From assembly GCA_029558435.1 (NCBI GenBank), contig JAKQEZ010000079.1, positions 1-14,236 of the forward strand: a stretch of DNA of 14,236 nt. The letters run 5' to 3'. This document shows positions 6,322 to 13,882 of this stretch, one piece after another. The DNA is from Bacteroidota bacterium. GTDB taxonomy: Bacteria; Bacteroidota; Bacteroidia; Flavobacteriales; Crocinitomicaceae. Numbering within the stretch: position 1 is the first letter of the stretch; each line of letters begins with the position of its first letter. The notes under the pieces are model-generated. The model had not been told where the DNA came from. It saw nothing but the letters and a program-made list of their open reading frames with translations, and did not search any database. The translations under genes were made by a program, and so were the position numbers.

Positions 6322-7236
6322 ATGGTGAATTTTGTATTAATAGCATTTAGTATCACGGCTGGAATGCTTTTCAGAACATTCAACCTGATTCCAAAAGATG
6401 CTCATAAAACAATAAATACGTGGGTTTTATACCTTGCTCTCCCTGCTGTATCGTTTAAATACATCCCCAAAATTCAATGGTCAACCGAGATGTTGTTTCC
6501 TGTCCTATCTGTCCTATTGGTATGGGCCGGTAGTTGGGTGTTTATGGAAGTATATTGCCGTTTCAAAAATTACAACCAACGCTCCAGAAGCACGCTGGAA
6601 ATTGCCAGTGGATTTAGCAATACCTCATTTATTGGTTTTCCACTCATTATGGCTTACTACACCGAACAGGATTTAAGCATTGCCATCATTTGCGATCAAG
6701 TGTTGTTTTTACTGCTTTCTACCGTGGGAATTATTTGCGCCATCAAAGGCAATCGTTCAGAAACCGAAGGCATTAAAGCCAAAAGCATTCTAAAACGATT
6801 GGTGAGCTTCCCTCCTCTTATTGGTTGCATTTCGGCACTTGCACTTTCATTTTTTGTGGATTTAACGCCTGCCGAACCATTTTTCGATAAATTAGTGGCA
6901 ACGGTTGGTCCGCTGGCTTTGTTTTCGGTTGGGCTACAGCTCAAATTCAAAGGATGGAGAAAACAAATCAATCAAATTCTTACGGCCACTTTTTACAAAC
7001 TTATTCTTGCTCCTTTATTGGTATTCATTGCCGCTTTGTTGATTGGCGTTCACGGACAAATTGCCCGCATCAGTGTGTTTGAAGCAGCCATGCCAACCTT
7101 GGTGACAGGAAGTTTAATTGCCGAACAATTTCATCTCAACGAAAAATTAATCAACCTCATCATTGGGGTTAGTATCGTTGTAGGATTTTTTACTTCGTGG
7201 GCATGGAGTTTTATTATGGAATGGGTGGCGTTGTAA
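6322..7236 (+). CDS. AEC (auxin efflux carrier) family transporter
   Basis: This 304-residue protein is normal length for the AEC family and hydrophobic throughout, with about ten membrane segments in two five-helix halves around a short basic central loop (near 145-160, EGIKAKSILKRL). Family marks are the opening ITAGMLFR, the N-terminal helix LYLALPAVSF, the SGFSNTSFIGFPLIMAYY segment at about 94-112, and EAAMPTLVTGSLIAEQF with HLNEKLINLIIGVSIVVGF near the C-terminus. AEC proteins are secondary transporters at the inner membrane for organic acids such as malate, malonate or related anions; the substrate here cannot be told. It has its own -7 box and stands alone between two operons. Confidence 0.92.
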   Translation: MVNFVLIAFSITAGMLFRTFNLIPKDAHKTINTWVLYLALPAVSFKYIPKIQWSTEMLFPVLSVLLVWAGSWVFMEVYCRFKNYNQRSRSTLEIASGFSNTSFIGFPLIMAYYTEQDLSIAIICDQVLFLLLSTVGIICAIKGNRSETEGIKAKSILKRLVSFPPLIGCISALALSFFVDLTPAEPFFDKLVATVGPLALFSVGLQLKFKGWRKQINQILTATFYKLILAPLLVFIAALLIGVHGQIARISVFEAAMPTLVTGSLIAEQFHLNEKLINLIIGVSIVVGFFTSWAWSFIMEWVAL

Positions 7237-7300
7237 AGAAAAAAAATCAAGTCATTTTCAACATTTTCATTTTTTTGCTATCTTCATAAAAAATAATTTT

Positions 7301-8698
7301 ATGATAAAAATTGGTTTTACGCTACTCATTTCTATTATTGTTTGGAATGTTTCGGCACAAACTACAACAATTGATCATACCATTCAATCAACTGTATTTG
7401 GAGGTGAGCGTAAAATTTCAATTTTTCTACCCGAAGCATACGAAAAGCAAAAAACTGTGGCTCCATTTCATGTGGCTTATTTGTTGGATGGTCAATTTGA
7501 ACCTTATTTTACAATCACCAAAGGTATTATTGATTATTATGCACAATCTCAACAAGGAATTCCATTGATAGTAGTTGCTATTCACACCCAAAATAGATGG
7601 GACGAATTTGTACCAACTTGTGGTGATCTACAAAATGATACCATCGGAGCGCAACGTTTTACGCGTTTTTTAGCCAAAGAAGTTATTCCTACTATAGATT
7701 CCATGTATTCAACTTCTGATTTTCGTTTAGGCATCGGACATTCATTAGGTGGTACCTATGTTTTGCACGAACTTTTTAAAGATCAATCACTTTTTGATGC
7801 AACAATTGCCATAAGCCCCAACCTACTTGTATGTGACGAGCAAATCATCCGTCAAGCGGCAAATTATTTGAAAAACAATCCTTCCAATCACAAGTTTATT
7901 TACACTTCAATTGGCACAGAGGGAAAGGTTGAAAAAATGTTTCTTCCTGGAGTTCAACAATTAGATGCTATTTTCAACAGCTTAACACCTAAAAATTGGT
8001 ACTGGCAATCTGTTCAATTAGATAATAGCAACCACATGACAACGTTTGTGCCTTCAATAAACGATGCTTATCTAAAAATATCTTCAAAATTGATGCTTTT
8101 GGAAAGTGATTTAATAAAAATGGCTGAAGATTCAACACAATCTTTTGGTGAACAAATGGTTCAATTTTACACTCAAATGACTCAATTTTCAAAGTCAAAC
8201 AACGAATTTTCTCCCAAAGATGCAATTTCAGTTTTGTATAAATTAGCACAATTACCCTACGATGAAACAACCATTCAGTATGCTGATTTTATTGCAAAAA
8301 GGTTTAAAAACACATCATTTTCTTCCGATGAAAGAATGGAATTTGATAAAGACATTGTAGATGTTAAAAATAGGGCTTGTTTCAACCAAATAATTAAACA
8401 AGCAACCAGCTACAAAGAACAAGGAAATTTAAAAAAAGCAAGTAATTTATACGAAAAAGCGTTTGAATTAAACGTAGTTAGAGGAACACACAACGAACGA
8501 CTGGCAGCTGTTTCTATCTTTGCTCAAACGGGAAAAATTGAAGCAGCATTTGAACAGCTAGACTTATTGGCAAATAAATTCAAACTAGGTGGTAACGATT
8601 TTTTTATTTCTGATGAAACCCTCTTACCGTTGCATCAAGATAAACGTTGGCAACAATATATGAACCAGTTTGTTGAGAATAGTAAACTTTATCGTTAA
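7301..8698 (+). CDS. Secreted alpha/beta hydrolase (esterase-like) with C-terminal helical repeat extension
   Basis: This 465-residue protein has an N-terminal signal peptide (MIKIGFTLLISIIVWNVSAQ, cleavage likely after residue 19). The alpha/beta hydrolase domain covers about 25-260. The nucleophile elbow is GHSLGG at 146-151 with S148, and the likely catalytic histidine is H245 in NSNHMTT; the acid is probably E207 in IGTEGKVEK, but that is less certain. The fold resembles COG2819 / Fes-IroE-like esterases that cleave ferric siderophore esters and other periplasmic esters. Residues about 370-430 look like a TPR-type helical hairpin (ATSYKEQGNLKKASNLYEKA). The metallo-beta-lactamase gene starts only 10 bases after its stop, so the two are likely co-transcribed. 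The substrate is unknown. Confidence 0.88.
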   Translation: MIKIGFTLLISIIVWNVSAQTTTIDHTIQSTVFGGERKISIFLPEAYEKQKTVAPFHVAYLLDGQFEPYFTITKGIIDYYAQSQQGIPLIVVAIHTQNRWDEFVPTCGDLQNDTIGAQRFTRFLAKEVIPTIDSMYSTSDFRLGIGHSLGGTYVLHELFKDQSLFDATIAISPNLLVCDEQIIRQAANYLKNNPSNHKFIYTSIGTEGKVEKMFLPGVQQLDAIFNSLTPKNWYWQSVQLDNSNHMTTFVPSINDAYLKISSKLMLLESDLIKMAEDSTQSFGEQMVQFYTQMTQFSKSNNEFSPKDAISVLYKLAQLPYDETTIQYADFIAKRFKNTSFSSDERMEFDKDIVDVKNRACFNQIIKQATSYKEQGNLKKASNLYEKAFELNVVRGTHNERLAAVSIFAQTGKIEAAFEQLDLLANKFKLGGNDFFISDETLLPLHQDKRWQQYMNQFVENSKLYR

Positions 8699-8708
8699 AA
8701 AAGAACAC

Positions 8709-9449
8709 ATGAAATCTCTAGTAATTCTATTATTTTTAATTATAGCCTCCCACCTTTCGTTAGCACGAGCACCCAAAACAAAAGTGGTATATCAATCAAA
8801 GAGTTTGGTCATTCAACAACTGACAAAACACACCTATGTGCACACCTCCTACTTGCAAACCAACGATTTTGGCAACGTGCCTTGCAACGGTTTGATTGTT
8901 ACCAATAAGCATACATCTGTTATTTTTGATACTCCTGCCGATAGTGCCAGTTCCGAAGAATTGATTCAGTGGATAACCAACACCTTGCACAGCCAAATTA
9001 AAGCGATTATTCCAACACATTTTCACGCCGATTGTTTGGGGGGACTCACCGCCTTTCATCACCATCAAATTCCATCCTATGCTTCTAGTAAAACCATTGC
9101 TTTTGCAACAAAAAACAAATCCAACATTCCCCAATATTCGTTCAACGATTCACTAGTGTTTTGGTTGGGCAAAAAAGAAGTAACAGTCAACTATTTTGGT
9201 GCTGGTCACACGTTGGATAACGTAGTAGGATATTTCCCTTCAGAAAAAGTGCTTTTTGGTGGATGTTTGGTAAAAGAGCTCAATGCTGGCAAAGGAAATT
9301 TAGAAGATGCTTCTGTTGCTGATTGGCCCACAACCATTCAAAAAGTAAAAACTGTTTTTCCAAAAGTAAAATACGTAGTTCCCGGTCATGGAAAAATTGG
9401 CACAGTTGATTTGCTAGATTACACCCAGCAATTGTTTCAAGCGCCCTAA
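8709..9449 (+). CDS. Subclass B1 metallo-beta-lactamase, exported
   Basis: This protein has 246 residues from the ATG at 8709. A longer frame that starts inside the preceding gene would place 13 residues before the signal peptide, so I rejected it. A hydrophobic signal peptide spans about 1-21. All six zinc ligands of subclass B1 are visible: H104, H106 and D108 in HFHAD, H167 in GAGHT, C186 in FGGC, and H227 in PGHG. The substrate-contact lysine (K189, three after the cysteine) and asparagine (N197 in GKGN) are also present, as is the DAxVxxWPxTI stretch. Length and layout fit chromosomal carbapenemases of Flavobacteriaceae such as the BlaB, IND and JOHN types. In the periplasm it should hydrolyse penicillins, cephalosporins and probably carbapenems; activity is inferred, not shown. 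It lies in an operon-like pair with the secreted hydrolase. Confidence 0.93.
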   Translation: MKSLVILLFLIIASHLSLARAPKTKVVYQSKSLVIQQLTKHTYVHTSYLQTNDFGNVPCNGLIVTNKHTSVIFDTPADSASSEELIQWITNTLHSQIKAIIPTHFHADCLGGLTAFHHHQIPSYASSKTIAFATKNKSNIPQYSFNDSLVFWLGKKEVTVNYFGAGHTLDNVVGYFPSEKVLFGGCLVKELNAGKGNLEDASVADWPTTIQKVKTVFPKVKYVVPGHGKIGTVDLLDYTQQLFQAP

Positions 9450-9474
9450 TTATTTTCCCAATTTTTCTTAATTT

Positions 9475-9507
9475 TTTGTTAAACTAGCGTATTCAAGCCT
9501 ATTTTTG
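9475..9507 (+). promoter_or_regulatory. Bacteroidota-type promoter of the zinc-ribbon gene
   Basis: A -33 TTTG at 9475-9478 and a -7 TATTTTTG at 9500-9507 are separated by 21 bases, within the usual spacing for the Bacteroidota housekeeping sigma factor. The -7 box ends 26 nt before the ATG at 9534. This is the best complete promoter in the window. Confidence 0.65.
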
Positions 9508-9533
9508 TGAATTAACAAACAAAAAAGTTGAAT

Positions 9534-9782
9534 ATGAAATGTCCAAACTGTAATGTCAATTTAGTAATGTCGGAAAGAAGCGGTATTGAAATCGATTATT
9601 GTCCCGACTGCCGTGGCGTATGGCTAGACAGAGGTGAATTGGATAAAATCATTGAACGTTCAAATGGTGCAACATCCAACATACCAACATACCAACAACA
9701 CGATAAAAAGCAGTATTCGAAAGATTCAGACTACCATCACAAAAAGAAAAAAAGCATTTTTAGTGAATTGTTTGACTTTTAA
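9534..9782 (+). CDS. Small TFIIB-type zinc-ribbon protein
   Basis: This protein has 82 residues from the ATG at 9534; a longer frame begins with TTG two codons earlier and is less likely. Two CxxC pairs, C3-C6 and C23-C26, form a zinc ribbon: MKCPNC...YCPDCRGVWLDRGEL. This is the zf-TFIIB pattern (COG3809-type), with the conserved GVWLDRGEL after the second pair. The C-terminal half is low-complexity, with asparagine, glutamine, histidine and lysine runs (about 50-76), ending SIFSELFDF. Members are widespread, small and of unknown function, though a nucleic-acid or protein-binding role is usually assumed. It has its own promoter, and a DedA gene starts 48 bases after its stop in the same direction. 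Confidence 0.87.
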   Translation: MKCPNCNVNLVMSERSGIEIDYCPDCRGVWLDRGELDKIIERSNGATSNIPTYQQHDKKQYSKDSDYHHKKKKSIFSELFDF

Positions 9783-9830
9783 GGTGCACATAAATCTCTC
9801 CAATTTCAACACATAACTCCAACAACTTAA

Positions 9831-10472
9831 ATGGATGTAATCTTATCGTTTTTTGAAAATTTAATGAACCCCGACTGGATCATGCACAACGGTGGTTTGT
9901 ATTTAGTTTTAGCCATTTTATTTATCGAAACAGGGGTGTTTTTTGGCTTTGTTTTGCCGGGCGATCCGCTTCTTTTTATTTCTGGAATTGTTTTGGCATC
10001 TGTTAGCGAAGCCCACTACCCTTTTGAAAATCCGCTTTACAATTTGCCGTTTTGGATGGCGTTATTTGTGCTTTCAACCGTTTTGGGTAACTTTTTTGGG
10101 TATTGGTTTGGCAATAAATTCAAATTTTTAATTGACCGTAAACACGACACTTGGTTCTTAAAACAAAAACATTTGCAAACAGCCCGCGATTTTTACGATA
10201 AAAAAGGTGGTTTTACTATTGCTGTAGCTCGATTTTTACCCATCATTCGCACTTTTGCACCCATAGTTGCAGGAACCATTAACATGAATGTTCAAAAATT
10301 TGCAATTTACAACGTAATTGGTGCTGTTTTATGGGTTGGTAGCTTAACAACGCTTGGTTACCTTTTGGGTGACATTCCTTGGGTGAAACACAATTTGGAA
10401 TTTATCATTCTTGGAATTGTTTTAGTGGTAACAACACCTGTAATCGTTAAATTCTTTTTTAAAAAACAATAA
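9831..10472 (+). CDS. DedA-family inner membrane protein
   Basis: This 213-residue protein has several membrane segments. The family's conserved acidic and basic residues are all visible: E33 in FIETGVFFGF, D45 in LPGD, R134 and R140 in VARFLPIIRTFAP. These correspond to residues shown to be essential in E. coli DedA proteins. The remaining DedA features are the membrane-reentrant FIETGVFFGFVLPGDPLLFI segment at about 31-50 and the C-terminal GYLLGDIPW. DedA proteins are proton-linked lipid or carrier-lipid transporters (some recycle undecaprenyl phosphate) needed for envelope integrity. A TerC gene begins 12 bases after the stop, so the two are almost certainly one operon. Confidence 0.95.
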   Translation: MDVILSFFENLMNPDWIMHNGGLYLVLAILFIETGVFFGFVLPGDPLLFISGIVLASVSEAHYPFENPLYNLPFWMALFVLSTVLGNFFGYWFGNKFKFLIDRKHDTWFLKQKHLQTARDFYDKKGGFTIAVARFLPIIRTFAPIVAGTINMNVQKFAIYNVIGAVLWVGSLTTLGYLLGDIPWVKHNLEFIILGIVLVVTTPVIVKFFFKKQ

Positions 10473-10484
10473 TTCTATTTTCAC

Positions 10485-11432
10485 ATGACACTTTGGCTTA
10501 TTTTTATCGCATTTATCGTAGTTGCTTTGGCTCTTGACTTGGGCGTATTTAACCGTTCTCCGCACGAAATCAAAACAAAAGAAGCAACCATTTGGACCAT
10601 TGTTTGGGTAACTGTTGCGGTCTTATTTTCGGGTGTTATTTATTTAGCTTTTGAGAACAAATGGATTGATAACCCCACTAATTTAACGCCTACCAATGCT
10701 GTTGTGAAATACATCACCGGTTATTTGATTGAGCTTTCATTGAGTGTGGACAACATCTTTTTAATTGCCTTGATATTTTCTTCGTTTCAAATTGCAAAAA
10801 AATACCAACACGAAGTTTTGTTTTATGGAGTGTTGGGTGCCATTGTTTTCCGTGCATTGATGATAATTTTTGGAGTGGCACTTATCACCAAATTTGATTG
10901 GATTATCTATGTGTTTGGAGCGTTTTTAATTTTTACAGCAATCAAAATGCTCATTAGTCACGATAAACCTAAAAACCCAAAAGATTCCAAGTTATACAAG
11001 TGGATTAAGAAAGTATATCCTGTTTCTCGCTCGGTTTATGGTGGTAAGTTTTTTGTGAAACGTGGAAAATTAAAATTTGCAACACCTTTGTTTGTGGCGT
11101 TAATCATCATTGAGTTAACCGACTTATTTTTTGCCATCGACAGTATTCCAGCAATTTTAGCCATCACCGCCGATCCATTCATTGTGTTTAGCTCCAATAT
11201 TTTAGCTGTAATGGGCTTGCGTTCCATGTATTTCTTAATCGTAGGCATGTTGGATAAATTCAAATACATCAGCTACAGTTTAATTGTCATCTTGGCATTT
11301 GTTGGGGTTAAAATGTTGATTGTTCACCATGTTGATATTCCCGATTGGTTGTCGTTGGGCGTGATTGTGTTGGCGCTTGCCGGTGGAATGTTGGCTTCAA
11401 AATGGGCTCCAAAAGAAGAAACACACCACTAA
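10485..11432 (+). CDS. TerC/Alx-family membrane protein (putative Mn2+ transporter)
   Basis: This 315-residue protein has about nine membrane segments. The TerC signatures are ALDLGVFNR at 16-24, ELSLSVDNIF at 83-92 and ELTDLFFAIDSIPAILAIT at 210-228, with intramembrane acids D89, E210, D213 and D219. The length fits Alx (about 320) and the hydrophilic loop near 158-195 is typical. Alx exports manganese in E. coli, and related TerC proteins of Bacillus help to metallate exported enzymes. A yybP-ykoY-type manganese riboswitch is not visible, and there is no room for one in the 12-base gap after the DedA gene. The exact metal is inferred from the family. Confidence 0.93.
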   Translation: MTLWLIFIAFIVVALALDLGVFNRSPHEIKTKEATIWTIVWVTVAVLFSGVIYLAFENKWIDNPTNLTPTNAVVKYITGYLIELSLSVDNIFLIALIFSSFQIAKKYQHEVLFYGVLGAIVFRALMIIFGVALITKFDWIIYVFGAFLIFTAIKMLISHDKPKNPKDSKLYKWIKKVYPVSRSVYGGKFFVKRGKLKFATPLFVALIIIELTDLFFAIDSIPAILAITADPFIVFSSNILAVMGLRSMYFLIVGMLDKFKYISYSLIVILAFVGVKMLIVHHVDIPDWLSLGVIVLALAGGMLASKWAPKEETHH

Positions 11433-11533
11433 ATTCTGTTTTTTACAGCAACAAAATAGACGCGTTTCAGAACGTTACTTGGTTTTATTTTGTACTTTAG
11501 GCTTTGATATTAATCATTGCTTACAATAGAAGT

Positions 11534-12541
11534 ATGACCGATAGACGTAATTTTTTAAAACTTTCTGCCCTTGCATCTGTTGCAATGGGATTAAAACCTT
11601 TGCAAAGTTTTGCTACAGAACATCCTGAAACAAAACCCAAAAAGAAAACGATAAACAAACCAATTGTTTTATCCACTTGGCGCTTTGGTATTCCAGCAAA
11701 CGAAGCAGCTTGGGAAGTACTTAAAAACAACGGTCGCGCACTCGATGCTGTTGAAAAAGGTGTGCACGTACCAGAAGCCGACCCCAATGAACGCAGTGTT
11801 GGTTATGGCGGAAGGCCCGATAGAGATGGTCGTGTAACCTTGGATGCTTGTATTATGGATGAATTTTCAAACATTGGAGCAGTTGCTTGTTTGGAGCACA
11901 TCAAACATCCAATTTCTGTTGCCCGTGCGGTGATGGAAAAAACGCCTCATGTATTTTTAGTGGGTGAAGGTGCGCTTGATTTTGCTCTGTCGCAAGGATT
12001 TAAAAAAGAAAATTTATTGGTTGAAGCGTCAGAAAAAGAATGGAAAGAATGGTTGAAAAATAGCGAGTACAAACCTGTAGCCAACATTGAAAACCACGAT
12101 ACCATTGGAATGATTGCACTGGATGCGCATGGAAATTTATCGGGAGCTTGCACCACCAGTGGAATGGCGTTTAAAATGCACGGTCGTGTTGGCGATTCGC
12201 CCATCATTGGAGCAGGATTGTTTGTGGACAACGAAGTTGGTGCAGCAACAGCAACTGGACACGGAGAGGAAGTAATTCGCACCGTTGGAAGCCATTTGGT
12301 TGTAGAACTCATGCGCCAAGGTCTTTCACCACAAAAAGCATGTGAAGAAGCGGTAAACCGAATCATTAAGTTGGTAAAATTGCGCAACAAAAAATTAGAA
12401 GATATTCAAGTAGGTTTTATTGCGTTGAATAAACAAGGAGAACACGGTGCTTTTTGTATTCAAAATGGTTTTCAATTTGCTAAATACGATAGTAGTGGCA
12501 ATGTTTTGATAGACGCAAATTATGTAATAAAAGTTAGCTAA
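11534..12541 (+). CDS. N4-(beta-N-acetylglucosaminyl)-L-asparaginase (glycosylasparaginase), Tat-exported
   Basis: This protein has 335 residues from the ATG at 11534. A longer frame begins 30 bases earlier and would bury the export signal, so I chose this start. The first residues, MTDRRNFLKLSALASVAMG, form a twin-arginine signal. The mature part has the Ntn-hydrolase glycosylasparaginase motifs: NKPIVLSTW at 41-49 with the substrate-binding tryptophan W49, DACIMDE at 104-110, autoprocessing site HD|TIGM with the catalytic nucleophile T190, and GRVGDSPIIGAG at 217-228 (R218, D221). TGHGEEV at 241-247 holds a further substrate contact. The enzyme cleaves the GlcNAc-asparagine bond in glycopeptides after self-cleavage into two chains. 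It closely resembles the known enzyme from Elizabethkingia meningoseptica. It is apparently a single-gene unit. Confidence 0.95.
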   Translation: MTDRRNFLKLSALASVAMGLKPLQSFATEHPETKPKKKTINKPIVLSTWRFGIPANEAAWEVLKNNGRALDAVEKGVHVPEADPNERSVGYGGRPDRDGRVTLDACIMDEFSNIGAVACLEHIKHPISVARAVMEKTPHVFLVGEGALDFALSQGFKKENLLVEASEKEWKEWLKNSEYKPVANIENHDTIGMIALDAHGNLSGACTTSGMAFKMHGRVGDSPIIGAGLFVDNEVGAATATGHGEEVIRTVGSHLVVELMRQGLSPQKACEEAVNRIIKLVKLRNKKLEDIQVGFIALNKQGEHGAFCIQNGFQFAKYDSSGNVLIDANYVIKVS

Positions 12542-12598
12542 CATCTTTTTGTTACATTAAAAAACAAGTATTTATGGCTTAAATTCAATACTTTTTTA

Positions 12599-12606
12599 TA
12601 AATTTG
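12599..12606 (+). promoter_or_regulatory. Probable -7 box (TAAATTTG) of the secreted-protein gene
   Basis: TAAATTTG matches TAnnTTTG and ends only 12 nt before the ATG at 12619, so the transcript leader would be very short. No clear -33 TTTG is present. Confidence 0.4.
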
Positions 12607-12618
12607 AAAAAAAAGAAA

Positions 12619-13098
12619 ATGAAGAATTTTAAATTAATTTTATCTGTAATGTTTGTGTTTTTTGTTGCACAGTTAAACACGATGGCACAAACTGAAAAAA
12701 AACCTACCAAAGAAGAAACAATGGAATGGATTGCTGGTAAGTTAAAAGAACATTTAACTGGAGGAAGAGAGTTTGTATCGTATAACGATGGGCTTTTTTC
12801 ATACAAAAAAGTTTTGTCTTCGGATGTTTGTGTTACAACCATCGATTTGAACAAAGTAAAATCTATGAGCAATATTTACTCTAAAGATTTCTTTATTCAA
12901 GGAGACGGAATGTTAACGGTTAAGTGTGATAATTCTGTAGGTAATGGTAAAAATGCTGTTTCTATTAGTGGTCAAAACTTCAACAAATACACTGCTCCAT
13001 TTTATGTGGTAGATGATCCGTTAATTGAACGCTTAAAGAAAGCATTTAAAACATTAATTGAATACAATTCTCCAAAAGATGCTAACGAAGCATTTTAA
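12619..13098 (+). CDS. Secreted protein of unknown function
   Basis: This protein has 159 residues from the ATG at 12619; a longer frame begins at a TTG five codons upstream that belongs to the -7 box. A clear signal peptide (MKNFKLILSVMFVFFVAQLNTMAQ, likely cleaved before TEKK) is followed by a charged helix (about 29-48, KEETMEWIAGKLKEHL). A middle beta-rich part has C74 in SSDVCVTTIDLNKV and C100 in VKCDNS, which may form a disulphide. It ends in an amphipathic helix RLKKAFKTLIEYN near 139-151. I do not recognise a named domain. The helix-sheet-helix layout with a final KAFKxLIE helix is seen in other exported hypothetical proteins of this phylum. It is followed by a strong terminator. Confidence 0.8.
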   Translation: MKNFKLILSVMFVFFVAQLNTMAQTEKKPTKEETMEWIAGKLKEHLTGGREFVSYNDGLFSYKKVLSSDVCVTTIDLNKVKSMSNIYSKDFFIQGDGMLTVKCDNSVGNGKNAVSISGQNFNKYTAPFYVVDDPLIERLKKAFKTLIEYNSPKDANEAF

Positions 13099-13121
13099 AA
13101 ATTGAGAAAAAAAATACTTTT

Positions 13122-13160
13122 AAGAGGTTGTTCGAATATTTCAAACAGCCTCTTTTTTTT
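13122..13160. terminator. Terminator between convergent genes
   Basis: AAGAGGTTGTT at 13122-13132 pairs with AACAGCCTCTT at 13144-13154 (11 bp, one T-G pair) around an 11-base loop, followed by T residues to 13160. On the minus strand the arm is followed by AAAAGTATTTTTTTT, so it may serve both directions. It ends exactly at the stop of the convergent EI24-like gene. Confidence 0.85.
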
Positions 13161-13882
13161 TATCTTATCCAACTATCCTTTGTGGTGATAAAAACGTGTG
13201 TGGTGATAATCGTAACCAAAAACGGTGCAAAGAGAGTTCCTAAAATTGGAATGACATAAATGAACTGAAACAACGTTCCTCCGATTAATAAAACAATCCA
13301 ATTGGTATTTCCTTTTTTGAATGTTGTGGAAATATTCATTTGATAGCGTTCAAAATTGTAATCAAACAACGAAAAACCAAATAAATAAGACGATAATAAA
13401 TAGCTCAAACCTTTTGCAACGGTCTCGCCCAACAACGGCTGAATCAACCATAAAATCACTGCTGCGGTAATCAAATACAAAATAAACAAACGAATGTTTA
13501 GCTTCACGGCACGCCATAAATCGCTAATCAAACGAGCAGTTGAATATTCATCCACAAAACCCGTTGTCATTTCATCGCATTTAGACGACAATAGGCTCAT
13601 AAACGGTGATAAAAGCGTAAGAACGGTAAACGATTGGGCATAAAAAACAACGGATAACGATGAGTTCCACAACCAATCATAAGTATTTTGAATAAAATCG
13701 CCTACCCAAGGTAAAAAAGTGAGCAAATTAAGTGGTGCTAGTATAAAAGAAAACATTAAAAACAACAATCCATAGAAAACAGTAACCACCACTGAAGGAA
13801 TGATAAATTTCCAGATAGCACCATTGGATAAATAAAATCCGAGTTGCTGAAATGCTTGAATGTAACTATTAAAAACTGTCAT
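13160..13882 (-). CDS. EI24 / CysZ-like inner membrane protein
   Basis: This 240-residue protein has about five hydrophobic segments, near 22-52, 75-100, 125-150, 155-178 and 193-230. The pattern FQQLGFYLSNGAIWKFIIPS at the start, the PLNLLTFLPWVGDFI loop at about 50-64, LTLLSPFMSLLSSKCDE near 88-104 and VIPILGTLFAPF near the end are typical of the EI24 domain family, which includes CysZ sulfate transporters. The CysZ-like substrate claim is weak for Bacteroidota members, so I give no symbol. Its ATG shares one base with the stop of the upstream 54-residue gene (TAATG), indicating translational coupling. Confidence 0.85.
   Translation of the reverse strand: MTVFNSYIQAFQQLGFYLSNGAIWKFIIPSVVVTVFYGLLFLMFSFILAPLNLLTFLPWVGDFIQNTYDWLWNSSLSVVFYAQSFTVLTLLSPFMSLLSSKCDEMTTGFVDEYSTARLISDLWRAVKLNIRLFILYLITAAVILWLIQPLLGETVAKGLSYLLSSYLFGFSLFDYNFERYQMNISTTFKKGNTNWIVLLIGGTLFQFIYVIPILGTLFAPFLVTIITTHVFITTKDSWIR

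Noticed and set aside
8796..9134. 112-codon minus-strand frame
   Set aside because: It is antisense to the metallo-beta-lactamase gene, which has every expected motif.
11436..11452. Short CTGT/ACAG hairpin after the TerC gene as a terminator
   Set aside because: The stem is only 4 bp and is not followed by a T-run.
11433..11533. Possible promoter (TACTTTAG, one mismatch from TAnnTTTG) for the asparaginase gene
   Set aside because: One mismatch and no -33 at suitable spacing; too weak to list as a feature.
11947..12390. Long (147-codon) minus-strand frame
   Set aside because: It is antisense within the glycosylasparaginase gene, which has all catalytic motifs; composition reflects the complementary codons.
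12534..12543. Perfect palindrome GTTAGCTAAC over the asparaginase stop codon
   Set aside because: It has no loop, cannot form a useful hairpin, and lies within coding sequence; short palindromes of this size occur by chance.
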